Source of the DNA: Anaerolineales bacterium | GTDB taxonomy: Bacteria > Chloroflexota > Anaerolineae > Anaerolineales > UBA6663 | NCBI GenBank assembly: GCA_020850595.1 | Contig: JADZEK010000005.1 | Coordinates: forward strand, 1-64,000 | Reading direction: 5' to 3' | DNA: 64,000 nt | Shown: positions 1-9,034 of the stretch, piece by piece | Numbering within the stretch: position 1 is the first letter of the stretch | Layout of the letters: each line of letters opens with the position of its first letter | Translations under genes and position numbers: made by a program | Notes under the pieces: generated by a model | The model's database searches: none | What the model saw: the letters and a program-made list of their open reading frames with translations, nothing else | Told to the model about the DNA's origin: nothing

Positions 1-227
1 ACAAGGCCTTCTTCCCGGGCTACCGGCCGCAGTTCTACATCCGCACCATGGACGTCACCGGGGCCATCGCCTTGCCGGCCGGGGTCGAGATGGTCATGCC
101 CGGCGACAACGTCAACATGAGCGTGGAATTAATCACGCGTGTCGCCCTGGAAGCCGGGCAGCGCTTCGCCATCCGCGAAGGCGGCCTGACCGTCGGCGCC
201 GGCGTTATTACCAAGGTCACCGACTAA
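1..227 (+). CDS. tuf: Elongation factor Tu, C-terminal part (partial)
   Basis: EF-Tu delivers aminoacyl-tRNA to the ribosome. Only the last 74 codons are present (first full codon at position 3); the start lies outside the window. The translation ([15 protein letters not shown]..., ending [10 protein letters not shown]) is the typical EF-Tu domain 3, including the stretch that contacts tRNA and the kirromycin-site region. The stop TAA overlaps the rpsJ ATG by one base (TAATG at 225-229), so the two are probably translationally coupled. This is the classical str-S10 junction. Confidence 0.97.
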   Translation, partial: KAFFPGYRPQFYIRTMDVTGAIALPAGVEMVMPGDNVNMSVELITRVALEAGQRFAIREGGLTVGAGVITKVTD

Positions 228-535
228 TGGCTAAGCAAAAGATCCGCATTCGTCTGAAAGCCTACGACCACCGCGTGCTTGACCAGTCGGCCAAGCGCAT
301 CGTCGAGACGGCTGAGCGCACCGGGGCCAAGGTGGTCGGGCCGGTGCCGCTGCCCACGCGCATCGAGAAGTTCACCGTGCGCCGCAGCCCGTTCATTGAT
401 AAAGACTCGCAGGAACATTTCGAGATCCGCACCCACAAGCGCCTGATTGATGTGGTGGATCCCGATAGCAAGACGATTGATCTGCTCACCCGCCTGAACC
501 TGCCGGCGGGCGGGGATATCGAAATCAAGCTGTAG
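227..535 (+). CDS. rpsJ: Small ribosomal subunit protein uS10
   Basis: 102 aa, the usual S10 length. It begins [15 protein letters not shown] and carries the conserved loop segment VGPVPLPT followed by [13 protein letters not shown], which in the family packs into the 30S head and also binds NusB in antitermination. The ATG overlaps the tuf stop by one base. It is followed by an unusually long 219-nt spacer before rplC, in contrast to the 0-30 nt spacing typical of this cluster. Confidence 0.98.
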   Translation: MAKQKIRIRLKAYDHRVLDQSAKRIVETAERTGAKVVGPVPLPTRIEKFTVRRSPFIDKDSQEHFEIRTHKRLIDVVDPDSKTIDLLTRLNLPAGGDIEIKL

Positions 536-754
536 TTGCTTCGGCGCGCCGGCCACGGCCGCGCGCCGGGTAAGCACCCGGTCGGCGAGGCCGGCTAGGG
601 TGCGACGACAAGCCGGGTTACGAGCCGGCGGGCGCGCAGCCCACCCACACAGCCACGTGCTGCGCCGCGCCGCGCTAACGACCCAGGCCGGGGATGATGC
701 TGGCATGCCCAGCCAGGCAGTCCCCTTGGAAATACTCTAAGGAGAAGCGATACC
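536..754 (+). promoter_or_regulatory. Structured rpsJ-rplC spacer, candidate ribosomal-protein leader
   Basis: This 219-nt gap inside an otherwise tight operon has no credible gene. I read four hairpins in it. H1 is 542-549/561-568 (8 bp, plus 3 bp inside), right after the rpsJ stop. H2 is 591-596/611-616. H3 is 634-639/660-665. H4 is 690-694/721-725 closing an inner 700-704/712-716 helix, ending about 13 nt before the rplC Shine-Dalgarno (AAGGAG, 739-744). H1 has no T-run, so it is not a standard terminator. A leader or attenuation role is inference; chance pairing is easy in GC-rich DNA. Confidence 0.45.
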
Positions 755-1378
755 ATGAAAGGGCTGATTGGGAAAAAGGTCGGCATGACCCAGCTCATTG
801 CGGAAGACGGCAAAGTGACGCCGGTGACCCTCATTGAAGCTGGGCCTTGCTTTGTCACCCAGGTGCGCACCCCCGCCAAGGAAGGCTATGCCTCCGTGCA
901 ACTGGGCTTTGAAGAAGTCAACCCCAAGCGGCTGGCGGCCGGCGAACGCGGCCACCTCCAGGCCAACAACCTGCCGCCCCTGCGCCACCTGCGCGAGTTC
1001 CGCGGCGAAGCCGCCGAGCTAAAGACGGGCGACCGCCTGACCGCCGCCGTCTTTGCCGTGGGCGACATGGTAGACGTCGTCGGCATCAGCAAGGGCAAGG
1101 GCTTCCAGGGCGCCATCAAGCGCCACAACTTCAACCGCCAGCCCAAGTCGCACGGCGCCTCCGACCGCACCCGCGCCCCCGGCTCCAGCGGCCAGACCAC
1201 GACCCCCGGCCGCCTGTACAAAGGCAAGCGCATGGCCGGCCACATGGGCAGCGACCGGGTCACCTCGCTGAATATCCGCGTGGCGTTGGTAGACGGCGAG
1301 CGCAACCTGCTGGCCGTGCGCGGCAGCGTGCCGGGCGCCAAGGGCACCGTCGTCGTCATCAAAGAACACCGCCGGTAA
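755..1378 (+). CDS. rplC: Large ribosomal subunit protein uL3
   Basis: 207 aa, normal for L3. It starts [13 protein letters not shown] and contains the long internal loop [25 protein letters not shown] that reaches the peptidyl-transferase centre; the Gln in GSSGQ is at the position methylated by PrmB in E. coli. ATG 755 has a good AAGGAG site at 739-744. It is the first gene after the structured 219-nt spacer and is followed 27 nt later by rplD. Confidence 0.98.
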   Translation: MKGLIGKKVGMTQLIAEDGKVTPVTLIEAGPCFVTQVRTPAKEGYASVQLGFEEVNPKRLAAGERGHLQANNLPPLRHLREFRGEAAELKTGDRLTAAVFAVGDMVDVVGISKGKGFQGAIKRHNFNRQPKSHGASDRTRAPGSSGQTTTPGRLYKGKRMAGHMGSDRVTSLNIRVALVDGERNLLAVRGSVPGAKGTVVVIKEHRR

Positions 1379-1405
1379 ACTCGCGGACGATTGGGAGCCA
1401 TTGCC

Positions 1406-2029
1406 ATGCAAGCCGACGTGAAAAACCTCAAGGGCGAAACGGTGAAATCGGTGGAACTGCCCGCCGAAATCTTCGAAGCCGCCATCAACATTGACCTGAT
1501 GCACCAGGCCTACCAGCGCCAGATGGCCAACGCGCGCCTGGGCACGCACAACACCAAGACCCGCGGCGAAGTCTCCGGCGGCGGCAAAAAGCCCTGGAAG
1601 CAGAAAGGCACCGGCCGCGCGCGCCAGGGTTCCACCCGCTCGCCTACCTTCAAGGGCGGCGGCAAGGTGCACACCCCCAAGCCGCGCGACTACACGCAAG
1701 CCATGCCGCGCCAGATGCGCCGTGCCGCCCTGCGCAGCGCCCTATCGGTCAAGGCCGGCGACGGCCAGATCATCGTGGTAGATGAGCTGAGCGGCGAGGG
1801 CCTGAAGACCAAGAACATGGCCCAGACCCTGAGCAACCTGACCGGCGAAGGGCAGACCACGCTGGTGCTGCTGCCCGCCAAGAACGAGCCGATTGAGCGC
1901 GCCCTGCGCAACCTGGCCACCGCCAAGTACCTGCGGGCCAACTACCTGAACATCCGCGACCTGCTGGGCTACGACAAAGTCCTGCTGCCGCTGGGCGCCC
2001 TGGAAGTCATCCAAGGCTACCTGGGCTAA
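1406..2029 (+). CDS. rplD: Large ribosomal subunit protein uL4
   Basis: 207 aa. The tunnel-lining loop is clear ([18 protein letters not shown] followed by STRSP), as is the conserved C-terminal fold. I place the start at ATG 1406 ([11 protein letters not shown]), with GGGAG at 1393-1397 as ribosome site; the in-frame TTG at 1391 would add five unlike residues and overlap that site. L4 is the autogenous regulator of the S10 operon in E. coli. Whether it does so here is unknown, but it is just downstream of the structured rplC leader. Confidence 0.97.
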   Translation: MQADVKNLKGETVKSVELPAEIFEAAINIDLMHQAYQRQMANARLGTHNTKTRGEVSGGGKKPWKQKGTGRARQGSTRSPTFKGGGKVHTPKPRDYTQAMPRQMRRAALRSALSVKAGDGQIIVVDELSGEGLKTKNMAQTLSNLTGEGQTTLVLLPAKNEPIERALRNLATAKYLRANYLNIRDLLGYDKVLLPLGALEVIQGYLG

Positions 2030-2051
2030 CGGCGCCGGAAACGAGGCAACC

Positions 2052-2360
2052 ATGACCAACATCTATGAGGTCCTCCGCCGGCCGATCGAGACAGAAAAAT
2101 CGCGCTATCAAAGCGCGAAGCTGCACCAGTATGTCTTCGAGGTGGCGCGGGACGCGAGCAAAATCCAAATTCGGGCCGCGGTCGAAGAGCTGTTCGACGT
2201 GGACGTGGTCAAGATCAACGTGGTCGTGGCCCCCGCCAAACGCGGGCGGCGCGGCCGCACCGGGCGGCGCACCGTCATCCGCGGCCAGGAATACAAGAAA
2301 GCCATTGTCACCATCCGCGCCGACCAGACCATTGACGTGTTTGAAGGGGTGAAGGGCTAA
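2052..2360 (+). CDS. rplW: Large ribosomal subunit protein uL23
   Basis: 102 aa. It opens MTNIYEVLRRPIETEKS, the hallmark L23 N-terminus, with the VEELFDVDVVKINVVV core and a basic loop GRRGRTGRR. L23 lies at the exit of the peptide tunnel and docks trigger factor and SRP. It sits 22 nt after rplD and 3 nt before rplB, so translation of the three is likely coupled. Confidence 0.97.
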   Translation: MTNIYEVLRRPIETEKSRYQSAKLHQYVFEVARDASKIQIRAAVEELFDVDVVKINVVVAPAKRGRRGRTGRRTVIRGQEYKKAIVTIRADQTIDVFEGVKG

Positions 2361-2363
2361 GCC

Positions 2364-3200
2364 ATGGCCGTAAAAGTCTACAAGCCAACCTCGCCGGGCC
2401 GGCGCGGCATGACCGGCGCCTCCTTCGAGGAAGTGACCAAGAGCACGCCCGAGCGCGCCCTGCTGCGCCCGCTGCGCAAGCACGGCGGCCGCGACTACAG
2501 CGGCACCATCAGCGTGCGCCACCGCGGCGGCGGCGCGCGGCGCCACTACCGCGTCATTGATTTCAAACGCAACAAGCTCGAAGTGCCCGCCAAGGTCGCC
2601 GCCATCGAGTACGACCCGAACCGCTCGGCGCGCATCGCCCTGCTGCACTACGCCGACGGCGAGAAGCGCTACATCATCGCCCCGCTGGATGTCAAAGTGG
2701 GCGACACCCTGCTGGCCGGCAAGAGCGCCGATATCCGCGCCGGCAACGCCCTGCCGCTGGGCAGCATCCCGCTCGGCACGCTCGTCCACAACATCGAGCT
2801 CCAGCCCGGCAAGGGCGGTCAGGTCGCGCGCTCGGCCGGGGCGGCGGCGCAATTGCTGGGCAAGGAAGGCAATTACGCCCAGGTGCGCATGCCCTCCGGC
2901 GAAGTGCGCCTGATCCCGCAGACCTGCATGGCCACCATCGGCGAAGTAGGCAACCTGGATCACTCGAACGTCAAGCTGGGCAAGGCCGGCCGCAAGCGCC
3001 ACCTGGGCATCCGCCCCACCGTGCGCGGCACCGCCATGAGCCCGCGTGACCACCCGCACGGCGGCGGCGAAGGCCGCCAGCCCGTGGGCAAGCCCGGACC
3101 GCGCAGCCCGTGGGGTAAGCCCACGCGCGGTCTTAAGACCCGCCGCAACAAAGTGTCCGATCCGCTGATCGTTAAGCGGCGCGGCAAGAAGCGCCGCTAG
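2364..3200 (+). CDS. rplB: Large ribosomal subunit protein uL2
   Basis: 278 aa, full length. Recognisable blocks are [17 protein letters not shown] at the N-terminus, the central [15 protein letters not shown], and the C-terminal [17 protein letters not shown], which contains the universally conserved His near the peptidyl-transferase centre. The end is strongly basic (KRRGKKRR). It sits 3 nt after rplW and 20 nt before rpsS. Confidence 0.98.
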   Translation: MAVKVYKPTSPGRRGMTGASFEEVTKSTPERALLRPLRKHGGRDYSGTISVRHRGGGARRHYRVIDFKRNKLEVPAKVAAIEYDPNRSARIALLHYADGEKRYIIAPLDVKVGDTLLAGKSADIRAGNALPLGSIPLGTLVHNIELQPGKGGQVARSAGAAAQLLGKEGNYAQVRMPSGEVRLIPQTCMATIGEVGNLDHSNVKLGKAGRKRHLGIRPTVRGTAMSPRDHPHGGGEGRQPVGKPGPRSPWGKPTRGLKTRRNKVSDPLIVKRRGKKRR

Positions 3201-3220
3201 GCCGAGCGAGGTAGTTAGCC

Positions 3221-3508
3221 ATGTCACGATCACTGAAAAAAGGCCCCTTCGTGGAGCCCAAGCTGCTGCACAAAGTCGAGGCCATGAACCAGCGCGGCGA
3301 GAAGAAGGTCGTCCGCACCTGGAGCCGCGCCAGCACCATCTTCCCGCAGATGGTCGGGCACACCATCGCGGTGCACGACGGCCGCCGGCATGTGCCCATT
3401 TACATCACCGAAAACATGGTCGGGCACAAGCTGGGCGAGTTCGCGCCCACCCGCACCTTCCGCGGCCACGTCACCAAGGAAAAAGCCACCGCGGTAGGGG
3501 AGGGCTAA
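3221..3508 (+). CDS. rpsS: Small ribosomal subunit protein uS19
   Basis: 95 aa. It begins [16 protein letters not shown] and contains [22 protein letters not shown] and the [12 protein letters not shown] segment typical of S19, which contacts S13 and the tRNA anticodon arm in the 30S head. GAGGTAG just upstream (3208-3214) serves as ribosome-binding site. rplV starts 3 nt after the stop. Confidence 0.98.
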   Translation: MSRSLKKGPFVEPKLLHKVEAMNQRGEKKVVRTWSRASTIFPQMVGHTIAVHDGRRHVPIYITENMVGHKLGEFAPTRTFRGHVTKEKATAVGEG

Positions 3509-3511
3509 ACC

Positions 3512-3865
3512 ATGGACACCGGAGTGCTCGCCAAAGCCAAGTACGTGGGCATGTCGGCCCAAAAAATGCGCTTGGTGGTAGACCTGGTGCGCGGCAAAGG
3601 GGCCGACGACGCCCTGAGCCTGCTCAAGTTCATGCCCAACGCCGCCGCCAAGCCGATCTACAAGGTCCTGCGCACCGCCATCGCCAACGCCGAAGAGAAT
3701 TTCGGCCTCAACCGCGATGAACTGGTGGTGACCCAGGCCTTCGCCGATGAAGGCCCGACCCGCAAGTGGCGCCGGTTTGGCGCGCGCGGGCGGTTCAAGC
3801 CGCAGTTGCGGCGCTCGGCGCACATCACCATCATCGTTGCGGAACGGGAAGGAGCGGCGTCCTAA
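3512..3865 (+). CDS. rplV: Large ribosomal subunit protein uL22
   Basis: 117 aa. The order AKYVGMSAQKMRLVVDLVRGK, then IANAEENFGLNRDELVV, then the beta-hairpin RKWRRFGARGRFKP is diagnostic of L22. The hairpin lines the polypeptide exit tunnel and is where macrolide-resistance mutations fall in other species. The gene is packed between rpsS (3 nt) and rpsC (1 nt). Confidence 0.97.
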   Translation: MDTGVLAKAKYVGMSAQKMRLVVDLVRGKGADDALSLLKFMPNAAAKPIYKVLRTAIANAEENFGLNRDELVVTQAFADEGPTRKWRRFGARGRFKPQLRRSAHITIIVAEREGAAS

Positions 3866-3866
3866 C

Positions 3867-4541
3867 ATGGGTCGCAAAGTACATCCAGTCGGCTTTCGCC
3901 TGGGCATCATCAAAGACTGGGGCGCGCGCTGGTACGCCCCGCCGGGCAAATACGCCGACCAGCTCCAGCAAGACTTCACCATCCGCCGCATGATCGCCGC
4001 CGAAGCGCCGCGCTCGGGCATCGCCCGGGTCGATGTAGACCGCTTCCCGTCGAACGTCGTCGTCACCATCTGGACCGCCAAGCCCGGCATCGTCATCGGC
4101 CGCAAGGGCGCCCAGGTGAAGGTGCTGCGCCAGAAGCTGGAAGAACTGACCGGCACGCGCGTCAAAGTCGAAGTAGAAGAATTGACCCAGCCCGACCTAG
4201 AAGCGCAGCTGGTCGCCGAAAATATCGCCGACCAAATCGAGCGCCGCATCAGCCACAGCCGCGCCATCAAGCGCGCCATCGGCCAGGCCATGCGCCAGGG
4301 CGCCCAGGGCATCAAAATCGTCGTCGCCGGCCGCCTGGGCGGCTCGGAAATGTCGCGCCGCGAATGGCAGCGCGACGGCCGCGTGCCGCTGCAAACACTG
4401 CGCGCGGATATTGACTTCGCCAAAGCCGAGGCGCTCACCACCTTCGGCCGCATCGGCGTCAAGGTCTGGATCTACAAGGGCGAAAAACTGCCCGAAGAGA
4501 TCGAAGTGCCTGAAGCGACCGACGTGTACGTCAGCGAGTAA
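3867..4541 (+). CDS. rpsC: Small ribosomal subunit protein uS3
   Basis: 224 aa. It starts MGRKVHPVGFRLGI at ATG 3867, one base after the rplV stop. The KH domain is seen around residues 40-110 with the GxxG loop in GRKGAQ. The C-terminal domain ends in GRIGVKVWIYKGE. S3 lines the mRNA entry channel of the 30S subunit and contributes to helicase activity. An upstream in-frame extension inside rplV is not supported by family length. Confidence 0.98.
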   Translation: MGRKVHPVGFRLGIIKDWGARWYAPPGKYADQLQQDFTIRRMIAAEAPRSGIARVDVDRFPSNVVVTIWTAKPGIVIGRKGAQVKVLRQKLEELTGTRVKVEVEELTQPDLEAQLVAENIADQIERRISHSRAIKRAIGQAMRQGAQGIKIVVAGRLGGSEMSRREWQRDGRVPLQTLRADIDFAKAEALTTFGRIGVKVWIYKGEKLPEEIEVPEATDVYVSE

Positions 4542-4559
4542 GCGGGAAGGTAAGTCACT

Positions 4560-4997
4560 ATGTTGCTACCCAAGCGTGTCAAATGGCGCAAGCAAATGCG
4601 CGGCCGCATGAAGGGTCACGAGACCCGCGGCGTAGAAGTGTCGTTCGGCGAATACGGCCTGCAGGCCCTCGAGCCGTGCTGGCTGACCCAGCGGCAGATC
4701 GAAGCCGCCCGCCGCGCCCTGGTGCGCTACATGAAGCGCCGCGGCAAAGTCTGGATCCGCATCTTCCCCGACAAGCCGGTGACCCAGCGCGCCGCCGAGA
4801 CCCGCATGGGCAAAGGCAAGGGCGCGGTAGATCACTGGGTGGCCGTCATCAAGCCCGGCCGCATCCTGATCGAAGTGTCCGGCCTGCCCGAAGACGTCGC
4901 GCGCGAAGCCATGCGCCTGGCGTCGCACAAGCTGCCGATCAAGACCAAGATGGTCGCCTCCTACGACTTGGCGGCCTCGCCGGAAGGGGGCGCCTGA
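4560..4997 (+). CDS. rplP: Large ribosomal subunit protein uL16
   Basis: 145 aa. It starts [19 protein letters not shown] and includes [19 protein letters not shown] and the loop [18 protein letters not shown]. The Arg in the [17 protein letters not shown] segment is near the site hydroxylated in E. coli L16. It is encoded between rpsC and rpmC in canonical order, with a GGAAGG motif at 4545-4550. Confidence 0.97.
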   Translation: MLLPKRVKWRKQMRGRMKGHETRGVEVSFGEYGLQALEPCWLTQRQIEAARRALVRYMKRRGKVWIRIFPDKPVTQRAAETRMGKGKGAVDHWVAVIKPGRILIEVSGLPEDVAREAMRLASHKLPIKTKMVASYDLAASPEGGA

Positions 4998-4998
4998 G

Positions 4999-5220
4999 AT
5001 GGAAATGAAAGACATCCGCGCCCTGCAAACCGCGGAGATTGAAGCCAAGCTAGACGAGGCGCGCACGGAGCAGTTCAAGCTGCGCTTTCAGTTTCGCGGC
5101 GGCCAACTGACAGACTATACGCGCCTGGCGGCCGGGCGGCGCACGATCGCGCGCCTGCTGACCGTGCTGCGCGAGCGGGAACTGGCAGCCCAGCTGGCGG
5201 CCAAAGGAGAGCAGGCATGA
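4999..5220 (+). CDS. rpmC: Large ribosomal subunit protein uL29
   Basis: 73 aa, slightly longer than E. coli L29 (63 aa). It shows the usual two-helix hairpin: MKDIRALQTAEIEAKLDEARTEQF, then a loop (QFRGGQLTDYTRL) and a second helix with RRTIARLLTVLRERE. The L29 C-terminus near the tunnel exit is extended here. Its stop region overlaps the start of rpsQ by 4 nt (ATGA at 5217-5220), so coupling is likely. Confidence 0.95.
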   Translation: MEMKDIRALQTAEIEAKLDEARTEQFKLRFQFRGGQLTDYTRLAAGRRTIARLLTVLRERELAAQLAAKGEQA

Positions 5221-5540
5221 AAGGCAATCGCCGCCGCCTCGTCGGCAAGGTGACGAGCAATAAAATGACCAAGACCATCGTGGTGCAGGTGGACAGCCGC
5301 CAGCGCCACCCCTTGTACGGCAAGGTGGTCAACCGCGCCGCGCGCTTCAAAGCGCACGACGAGTTGGGCTGCCAACTGGGCGACACCGTACAGATCGTGG
5401 AAAGCAAGCCGATCAGCAAAGAAGTCCGCTGGGTGGTCGAAGCCATCCTCACCCGCGGCTACCACCTGGTGCTGCCCGATGATAGCGCCCTGACCGCCGC
5501 GCCCGACACCCCGCCCGCGCCGGAAGGTGGTGCGGCATGA
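5217..5540 (+). CDS. rpsQ: Small ribosomal subunit protein uS17
   Basis: 107 aa; the OB-fold core ([50 protein letters not shown]) matches S17. After about residue 85 there is an Ala/Pro-rich acidic tail ([11 protein letters not shown]) that most S17 proteins lack; it is likely disordered. The start overlaps rpmC and the stop overlaps rplN, each by 4 nt. Confidence 0.95.
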   Translation: MKGNRRRLVGKVTSNKMTKTIVVQVDSRQRHPLYGKVVNRAARFKAHDELGCQLGDTVQIVESKPISKEVRWVVEAILTRGYHLVLPDDSALTAAPDTPPAPEGGAA

Positions 5541-5908
5541 TCCAGCAAGAATCACGGCTGGTCGTCGCCGACAACACCGGCGCGCGCGAACTGCTCGTCA
5601 TCCGCGTCATGGGCGGCTCGCGCCGGCGCTATGGCTACGTGGGCGATGTGGTCGTGGCCTCCGTGAAGGATGCCGCCCCGCAGGGCGCCGTCAAGAAAAG
5701 CGCCGTGGTCAAGGCCGTGATCGTGCGCTGCTCCAAGCTCGCCCGCCGCGACGACGGCTCGTACATTCGCTTTGACGACAACGCCGCCGTCATTTTGGAC
5801 GAAGACGGCGAGAACCCCAAGGGCACGCGCATTTTCGGGCCGGTCGCGCGTGAACTGCGCGAGCGCGGCTACATGAAGATCGTGTCCCTCGCGCCCGAAG
5901 TGATTTAG
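5537..5908 (+). CDS. rplN: Large ribosomal subunit protein uL14
   Basis: 123 aa, exactly the usual size. It starts [27 protein letters not shown] and contains the [26 protein letters not shown] block and the terminal [19 protein letters not shown], all diagnostic of L14. The protein forms inter-subunit bridges with 16S rRNA and binds the silencing factor RsfS in other bacteria. It overlaps rpsQ by 4 nt. Confidence 0.98.
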   Translation: MIQQESRLVVADNTGARELLVIRVMGGSRRRYGYVGDVVVASVKDAAPQGAVKKSAVVKAVIVRCSKLARRDDGSYIRFDDNAAVILDEDGENPKGTRIFGPVARELRERGYMKIVSLAPEVI

Positions 5909-5920
5909 CGGAGAAGCGCC

Positions 5921-6250
5921 GTGAACATCAAGAAAGCCGACACCGTGGAAGTCATCGCCGGCAAAGACCGCGGCAAGCGCGGCGAAGTGCTGCGCGTGCT
6001 GCCCGGTAAGAACCGCGTGATCGTGCAGGGCCTCAACCTGCGCAAGAAGCACCAGAAAGCCCGGCCGGGGGCCGGCGGCCGCCAGTTGGCGCCCGAGATC
6101 GTGACCTTTGAAGGCTCCATGGACGCCGCCAACGTCATGGTCATCTGCCCCAAATGCGGCGAGCGCATCCGGGTGCGCCACCAGCGCGCCGAAGACGGCA
6201 AAGCCGCGCGCGTTTGCCCCGAATGTGAAAATAAGCTGGACCGGGCCTAA
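5921..6250 (+). CDS. rplX: Large ribosomal subunit protein uL24, zinc-ribbon form
   Basis: 109 aa starting at GTG 5921 with GGAG at 5911-5914. The KOW motif is clear ([25 protein letters not shown]). The C-terminal part carries two Cys pairs, CPKC and CPEC, spaced as a zinc ribbon ([13 protein letters not shown], then RVCPECENK). Many bacterial L24 proteins have lost these cysteines, so this is the metal-binding C+ type. L24 initiates 50S assembly. Confidence 0.96.
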   Translation: MNIKKADTVEVIAGKDRGKRGEVLRVLPGKNRVIVQGLNLRKKHQKARPGAGGRQLAPEIVTFEGSMDAANVMVICPKCGERIRVRHQRAEDGKAARVCPECENKLDRA

Positions 6251-6277
6251 CGGCCCGCCCCGGCAGGAGTTGCGGTT

Positions 6278-6829
6278 ATGTATCAATTGCAGGAGAAGTA
6301 CCAAAAAGAAGTGCGCGAGCAGCTGATGAAAGATTTTGCGCTGCGCAACGTCATGCAGGTGCCGCGCGTCGAAAAAGTGGTGGTCAACGTCGGCGTCGGC
6401 TCGGAAACGCAGACCGACAGCAAGGCCCTCGACGCCGCCGTCAGCGACATGACCATCATCACCGGGCAGAAACCCATCATCGCCAAGGCGCGCAAGAGCA
6501 TCGCCAACTTCAAGCTGCGCGAAAACAAGCCCATCGGCGTTAAAGTCACCCTGCGCGGCCAGCGCATGTGGGCCTTCCTCGACCGGCTGATGAACGTGGC
6601 CCTGCCGCGCGTGCGCGACTTCCGCGGCGTGCCCAGCGAAGCCTTCGACGGCCGCGGCAACTACACCCTCGGCCTGCGGGAGCAACTCGTCTTTCCCGAG
6701 ATCGAGTACGACAAGATTGACAAAGTGCGCGGGCTGGAAATCACCGTGGTGACCTCCGCCCCCAACGATGAACAGGGACGCCGGCTGCTGCAACTGCTGG
6801 GCATGCCGTTTGCACGGAAAGGCGAATAA
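6278..6829 (+). CDS. rplE: Large ribosomal subunit protein uL5
   Basis: 183 aa. It has [26 protein letters not shown], the [22 protein letters not shown] block and [22 protein letters not shown], all standard for L5, which holds 5S rRNA and contacts P-site tRNA. ATG 6278 has AGGAG at 6265-6269. It is followed 5 nt later by rpsN. Confidence 0.98.
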   Translation: MYQLQEKYQKEVREQLMKDFALRNVMQVPRVEKVVVNVGVGSETQTDSKALDAAVSDMTIITGQKPIIAKARKSIANFKLRENKPIGVKVTLRGQRMWAFLDRLMNVALPRVRDFRGVPSEAFDGRGNYTLGLREQLVFPEIEYDKIDKVRGLEITVVTSAPNDEQGRRLLQLLGMPFARKGE

Positions 6830-6834
6830 GCGCG

Positions 6835-7017
6835 ATGGCTAAGAAGTCGATTATCGTGCGCGAAACGAAGCGCAAGTACGCGGTGCGCGTGCGCAACCGC
6901 TGCCAGCTGTGCGGGCGGCCGCGCGGCTTCATCCGCCGCTTCAAGCTGTGCCGCATCTGCTTCCGCGAGCGCGCGCTCGCCGGTCAGATCCCCGGCGTCA
7001 CCAAGGCCTCCTGGTAA
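6835..7017 (+). CDS. rpsN: Small ribosomal subunit protein uS14, zinc-binding type
   Basis: 60 aa, the short type Z form. Four cysteines are arranged as CQLC and, after a short basic stretch, CRIC, the zinc-finger arrangement of S14Z; it ends with the conserved PGVTKASW. Together with the C+ forms of L24, L36 and S4 in this cluster it indicates that the organism kept the zinc-containing ribosomal proteins. No zinc-free paralogue is in the window. Confidence 0.97.
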   Translation: MAKKSIIVRETKRKYAVRVRNRCQLCGRPRGFIRRFKLCRICFRERALAGQIPGVTKASW

Positions 7018-7048
7018 ATGGCGCGGAACACCGGACGGAGTACTCAGT

Positions 7049-7456
7049 ATGTATAGTGATCCTATCGCCGACATGTTGACCCGCATCCGCAACGCGCACA
7101 TGGCGGGCCAAAGCGCGGTCTCGCTGCCCAGCTCCAAGCTCAAGCTGGCCATCGCCGAGATCCTCAAGCAAGAAGGCTTCATTGAGGAATTCAGCGCCCA
7201 GGCCGCCGCGGGCGAGCCGCCGACGCTGCGCCTGAACCTGAAATACGTGGGCACCCGCCGCGAGCGCCGCCCGGTCATCAGCGGCCTCGAGCGCGTCTCG
7301 ACGCCTGGCCGCCGCGTCTACGCCCGCAAGAAAGACATCCCCTGGGTGTTGTCGGGGATGGGGGTCGCCATTCTCTCCACGCCCAAGGGCGTAATGACCG
7401 GCGCGCGCGCACGCCAGCTGGGCGTGGGCGGCGAGGTCCTCTGCAAAGTTTGGTAG
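7049..7456 (+). CDS. rpsH: Small ribosomal subunit protein uS8
   Basis: 135 aa. It begins [20 protein letters not shown] and has the [44 protein letters not shown] region with the conserved C-terminal RNA-binding loop. S8 binds helix 21 of 16S rRNA and is the translational repressor of the spc operon in E. coli. It is 31 nt after rpsN. Confidence 0.98.
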   Translation: MYSDPIADMLTRIRNAHMAGQSAVSLPSSKLKLAIAEILKQEGFIEEFSAQAAAGEPPTLRLNLKYVGTRRERRPVISGLERVSTPGRRVYARKKDIPWVLSGMGVAILSTPKGVMTGARARQLGVGGEVLCKVW

Positions 7457-7472
7457 GCGGGAGGTAGACGCC

Positions 7473-8018
7473 GTGAGCCGTGTAGGCAAGAAACCCATCA
7501 GCCTGCCCCAGGGTGTCCAGATAGACATCCAGGGCCAGGCCGTAAAAGTCAAAGGCCCCAAGGGCGAGCTGTCGCGCACGTTCCCCAGCCAGGTGCAATT
7601 AGCGCTGGAAAACGGGCAGCTGGTCGTCCGGCGCCCCAACGACGCCCCCGCCGTGCGCGCCCTGCACGGCACCGCGCGCGCCCTGATCAACAACATGGTT
7701 GTGGGCGTGAGCCAAGGCTTCAGCAAGACACTCGTGGTCGAAGGCGTGGGCTATCGCGCCGAGATGAAGGGCAAGCAGCTGGTCATGGCCCTGGGCTATT
7801 CGCACCCGGTGCCGGTAGACCCGCCCGCGGGCATCAGCTTTGGCGTGGACGAAAAGACCAAGACCATCACCATCACCGGCATAGACAAAGAGCTGGTCGG
7901 GCAGGTGGCTTCCGATGTGCGCAACTGGCGCCCGCCCGAGCCGTATAAGGGCAAGGGCCTGCGCTATTCCAACGAGCGCATCCGCCGCAAGGCGGGCAAG
8001 GCCGGTAAGGCCGGCTAA
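7473..8018 (+). CDS. rplF: Large ribosomal subunit protein uL6
   Basis: 181 aa from GTG 7473, with GGGAGG at 7459-7464 as ribosome site. It contains MSRVGKKPISLPQGVQ, GVSQGFSKTLVVEGVGYRAEMKG and the terminal EPYKGKGLRYSNERIRRKAGKAGKAG, all diagnostic. L6 supports the sarcin-ricin loop region where GTPase factors bind. It is followed by a 73-nt spacer with a strong hairpin before rplR. Confidence 0.97.
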   Translation: MSRVGKKPISLPQGVQIDIQGQAVKVKGPKGELSRTFPSQVQLALENGQLVVRRPNDAPAVRALHGTARALINNMVVGVSQGFSKTLVVEGVGYRAEMKGKQLVMALGYSHPVPVDPPAGISFGVDEKTKTITITGIDKELVGQVASDVRNWRPPEPYKGKGLRYSNERIRRKAGKAGKAG

Positions 8019-8032
8019 TACCGTGGCCACCC

Positions 8033-8064
8033 CTGGGCGCCTGGTGTACGGCAGGGGCGCCCGG
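8033..8064 (+). promoter_or_regulatory. Hairpin in the rplF-rplR spacer
   Basis: A 9-bp stem (8033-8041 with 8056-8064, one G-U pair) with a 14-nt loop occupies the middle of the 73-nt gap, ending 11 nt before the GAGGAG ribosome site of rplR. No T-run follows, so it is not a typical terminator. It may be a processing or translational control structure; this is inference. Confidence 0.4.
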
Positions 8065-8091
8065 CTGGTCGGGACCGAGGAGTAATACGCA

Positions 8092-8457
8092 ATGGCTAAA
8101 TACAATCGCAGGGAATCCCGCGCCCGCCGCCACGACCGGGTGCGGGCCACCATCACCGGCACGCCCGAGCGGCCGCGGCTGAACATCTTCCGCAGCCTGC
8201 TGCATATCTATGCGCAGGTGATTGACGACAGCACCGGCCAGACCCTGGTGTCGGCCTCCACCATAGACGCCGAACTGCGCAGCCAGATGGTCGGCAAGCA
8301 GAAGGCCGAGCAGGCCAAGCTGGTGGGACAGGCCGTGGCCGCCCGCGCCCAGGCTAAGGGCCTCAAGCAAGTCGTGTTCGACCGCGGCGGCTATCGCTAT
8401 CATGGGCGCGTGAAAGCCGTCGCCGACGGCGCGCGCGAAGGCGGACTGGAGTTCTAA
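8092..8457 (+). CDS. rplR: Large ribosomal subunit protein uL18
   Basis: 121 aa. It shows the basic N-terminus ([22 protein letters not shown]), then [20 protein letters not shown] and the final [26 protein letters not shown], typical of L18, the main 5S rRNA binder along with L5 and L25. GAGGAG at 8077-8082 is the ribosome-binding site. rpsE begins one base after the stop. Confidence 0.97.
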   Translation: MAKYNRRESRARRHDRVRATITGTPERPRLNIFRSLLHIYAQVIDDSTGQTLVSASTIDAELRSQMVGKQKAEQAKLVGQAVAARAQAKGLKQVVFDRGGYRYHGRVKAVADGAREGGLEF

Positions 8458-8458
8458 C

Positions 8459-9034
8459 ATGGCTCGACGAGACAATCGCAATCAGCGCAGCCGCGACAAC
8501 CGCGACGAAGATCGCGGCGAAGAGCTAGATGAGCGCGTGGTGGATATTTCGCGCGTCGCCAAAGTCATCAAGGGCGGCCGGCGCTTCGCCTTCCGCACCG
8601 TCATCGTCGTCGGCGACAACAAGGGCCGCGTGGGCGTGGGCGTGGGCAAGAGCCGCGTCGTGCCCGATGCCATCCGCAAGGCGACCGACCGCGCCCGCCA
8701 CCACCTCAAGGCCGTCAACCTGGCCGGCACCACCATCCCGCATGAAGTCGTGGCCCGCCACGCCGGGGCCGAAGTGCTGCTGCGCCCGGCCTCGCCCGGC
8801 ACGGGCGTCATCGCCGGCGGCGGGGTGCGCGCCGTGCTCGAAGCCGCCGGGGTGCGCGACATCCTGACCAAGAGCATGGGCAGCGCCAACGTGCTGAACG
8901 TGGTCTACGCCACGATCAAGGCGCTGAACGAACTGAAGAACGTTGAGCTGGAGGCGCAGCGCCGCGGCAAAAACGCCCGCACGGTGACGCCCTTCTGGAA
9001 TCGGAAGCCGACCAATGGCAAGCCCCAACAGTAA
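8459..9034 (+). CDS. rpsE: Small ribosomal subunit protein uS5
   Basis: 191 aa. After an Arg/Asp/Asn-rich, probably disordered N-terminal stretch of about 25 residues, the S5 double-stranded-RNA-binding domain follows ([19 protein letters not shown]) with the [16 protein letters not shown] loop and the C-terminal domain [25 protein letters not shown]5 sits at the mRNA entry channel and affects decoding accuracy. Its last 20 nt overlap rpmD. Confidence 0.98.
   Translation: MARRDNRNQRSRDNRDEDRGEELDERVVDISRVAKVIKGGRRFAFRTVIVVGDNKGRVGVGVGKSRVVPDAIRKATDRARHHLKAVNLAGTTIPHEVVARHAGAEVLLRPASPGTGVIAGGGVRAVLEAAGVRDILTKSMGSANVLNVVYATIKALNELKNVELEAQRRGKNARTVTPFWNRKPTNGKPQQ

Noticed and set aside
542..580. 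Transcription terminator after rpsJ
   Set aside because: The stem is good but no T-run follows, and rplC-rplQ need read-through or another promoter; I list it as part of a candidate leader instead.
2007..3233. 408-codon open frame on the - strand
   Set aside because: It lies antisense to rplB and rplW, which are certain; Ala/His/Gly-rich composition is typical of frame shadows in GC-rich DNA.
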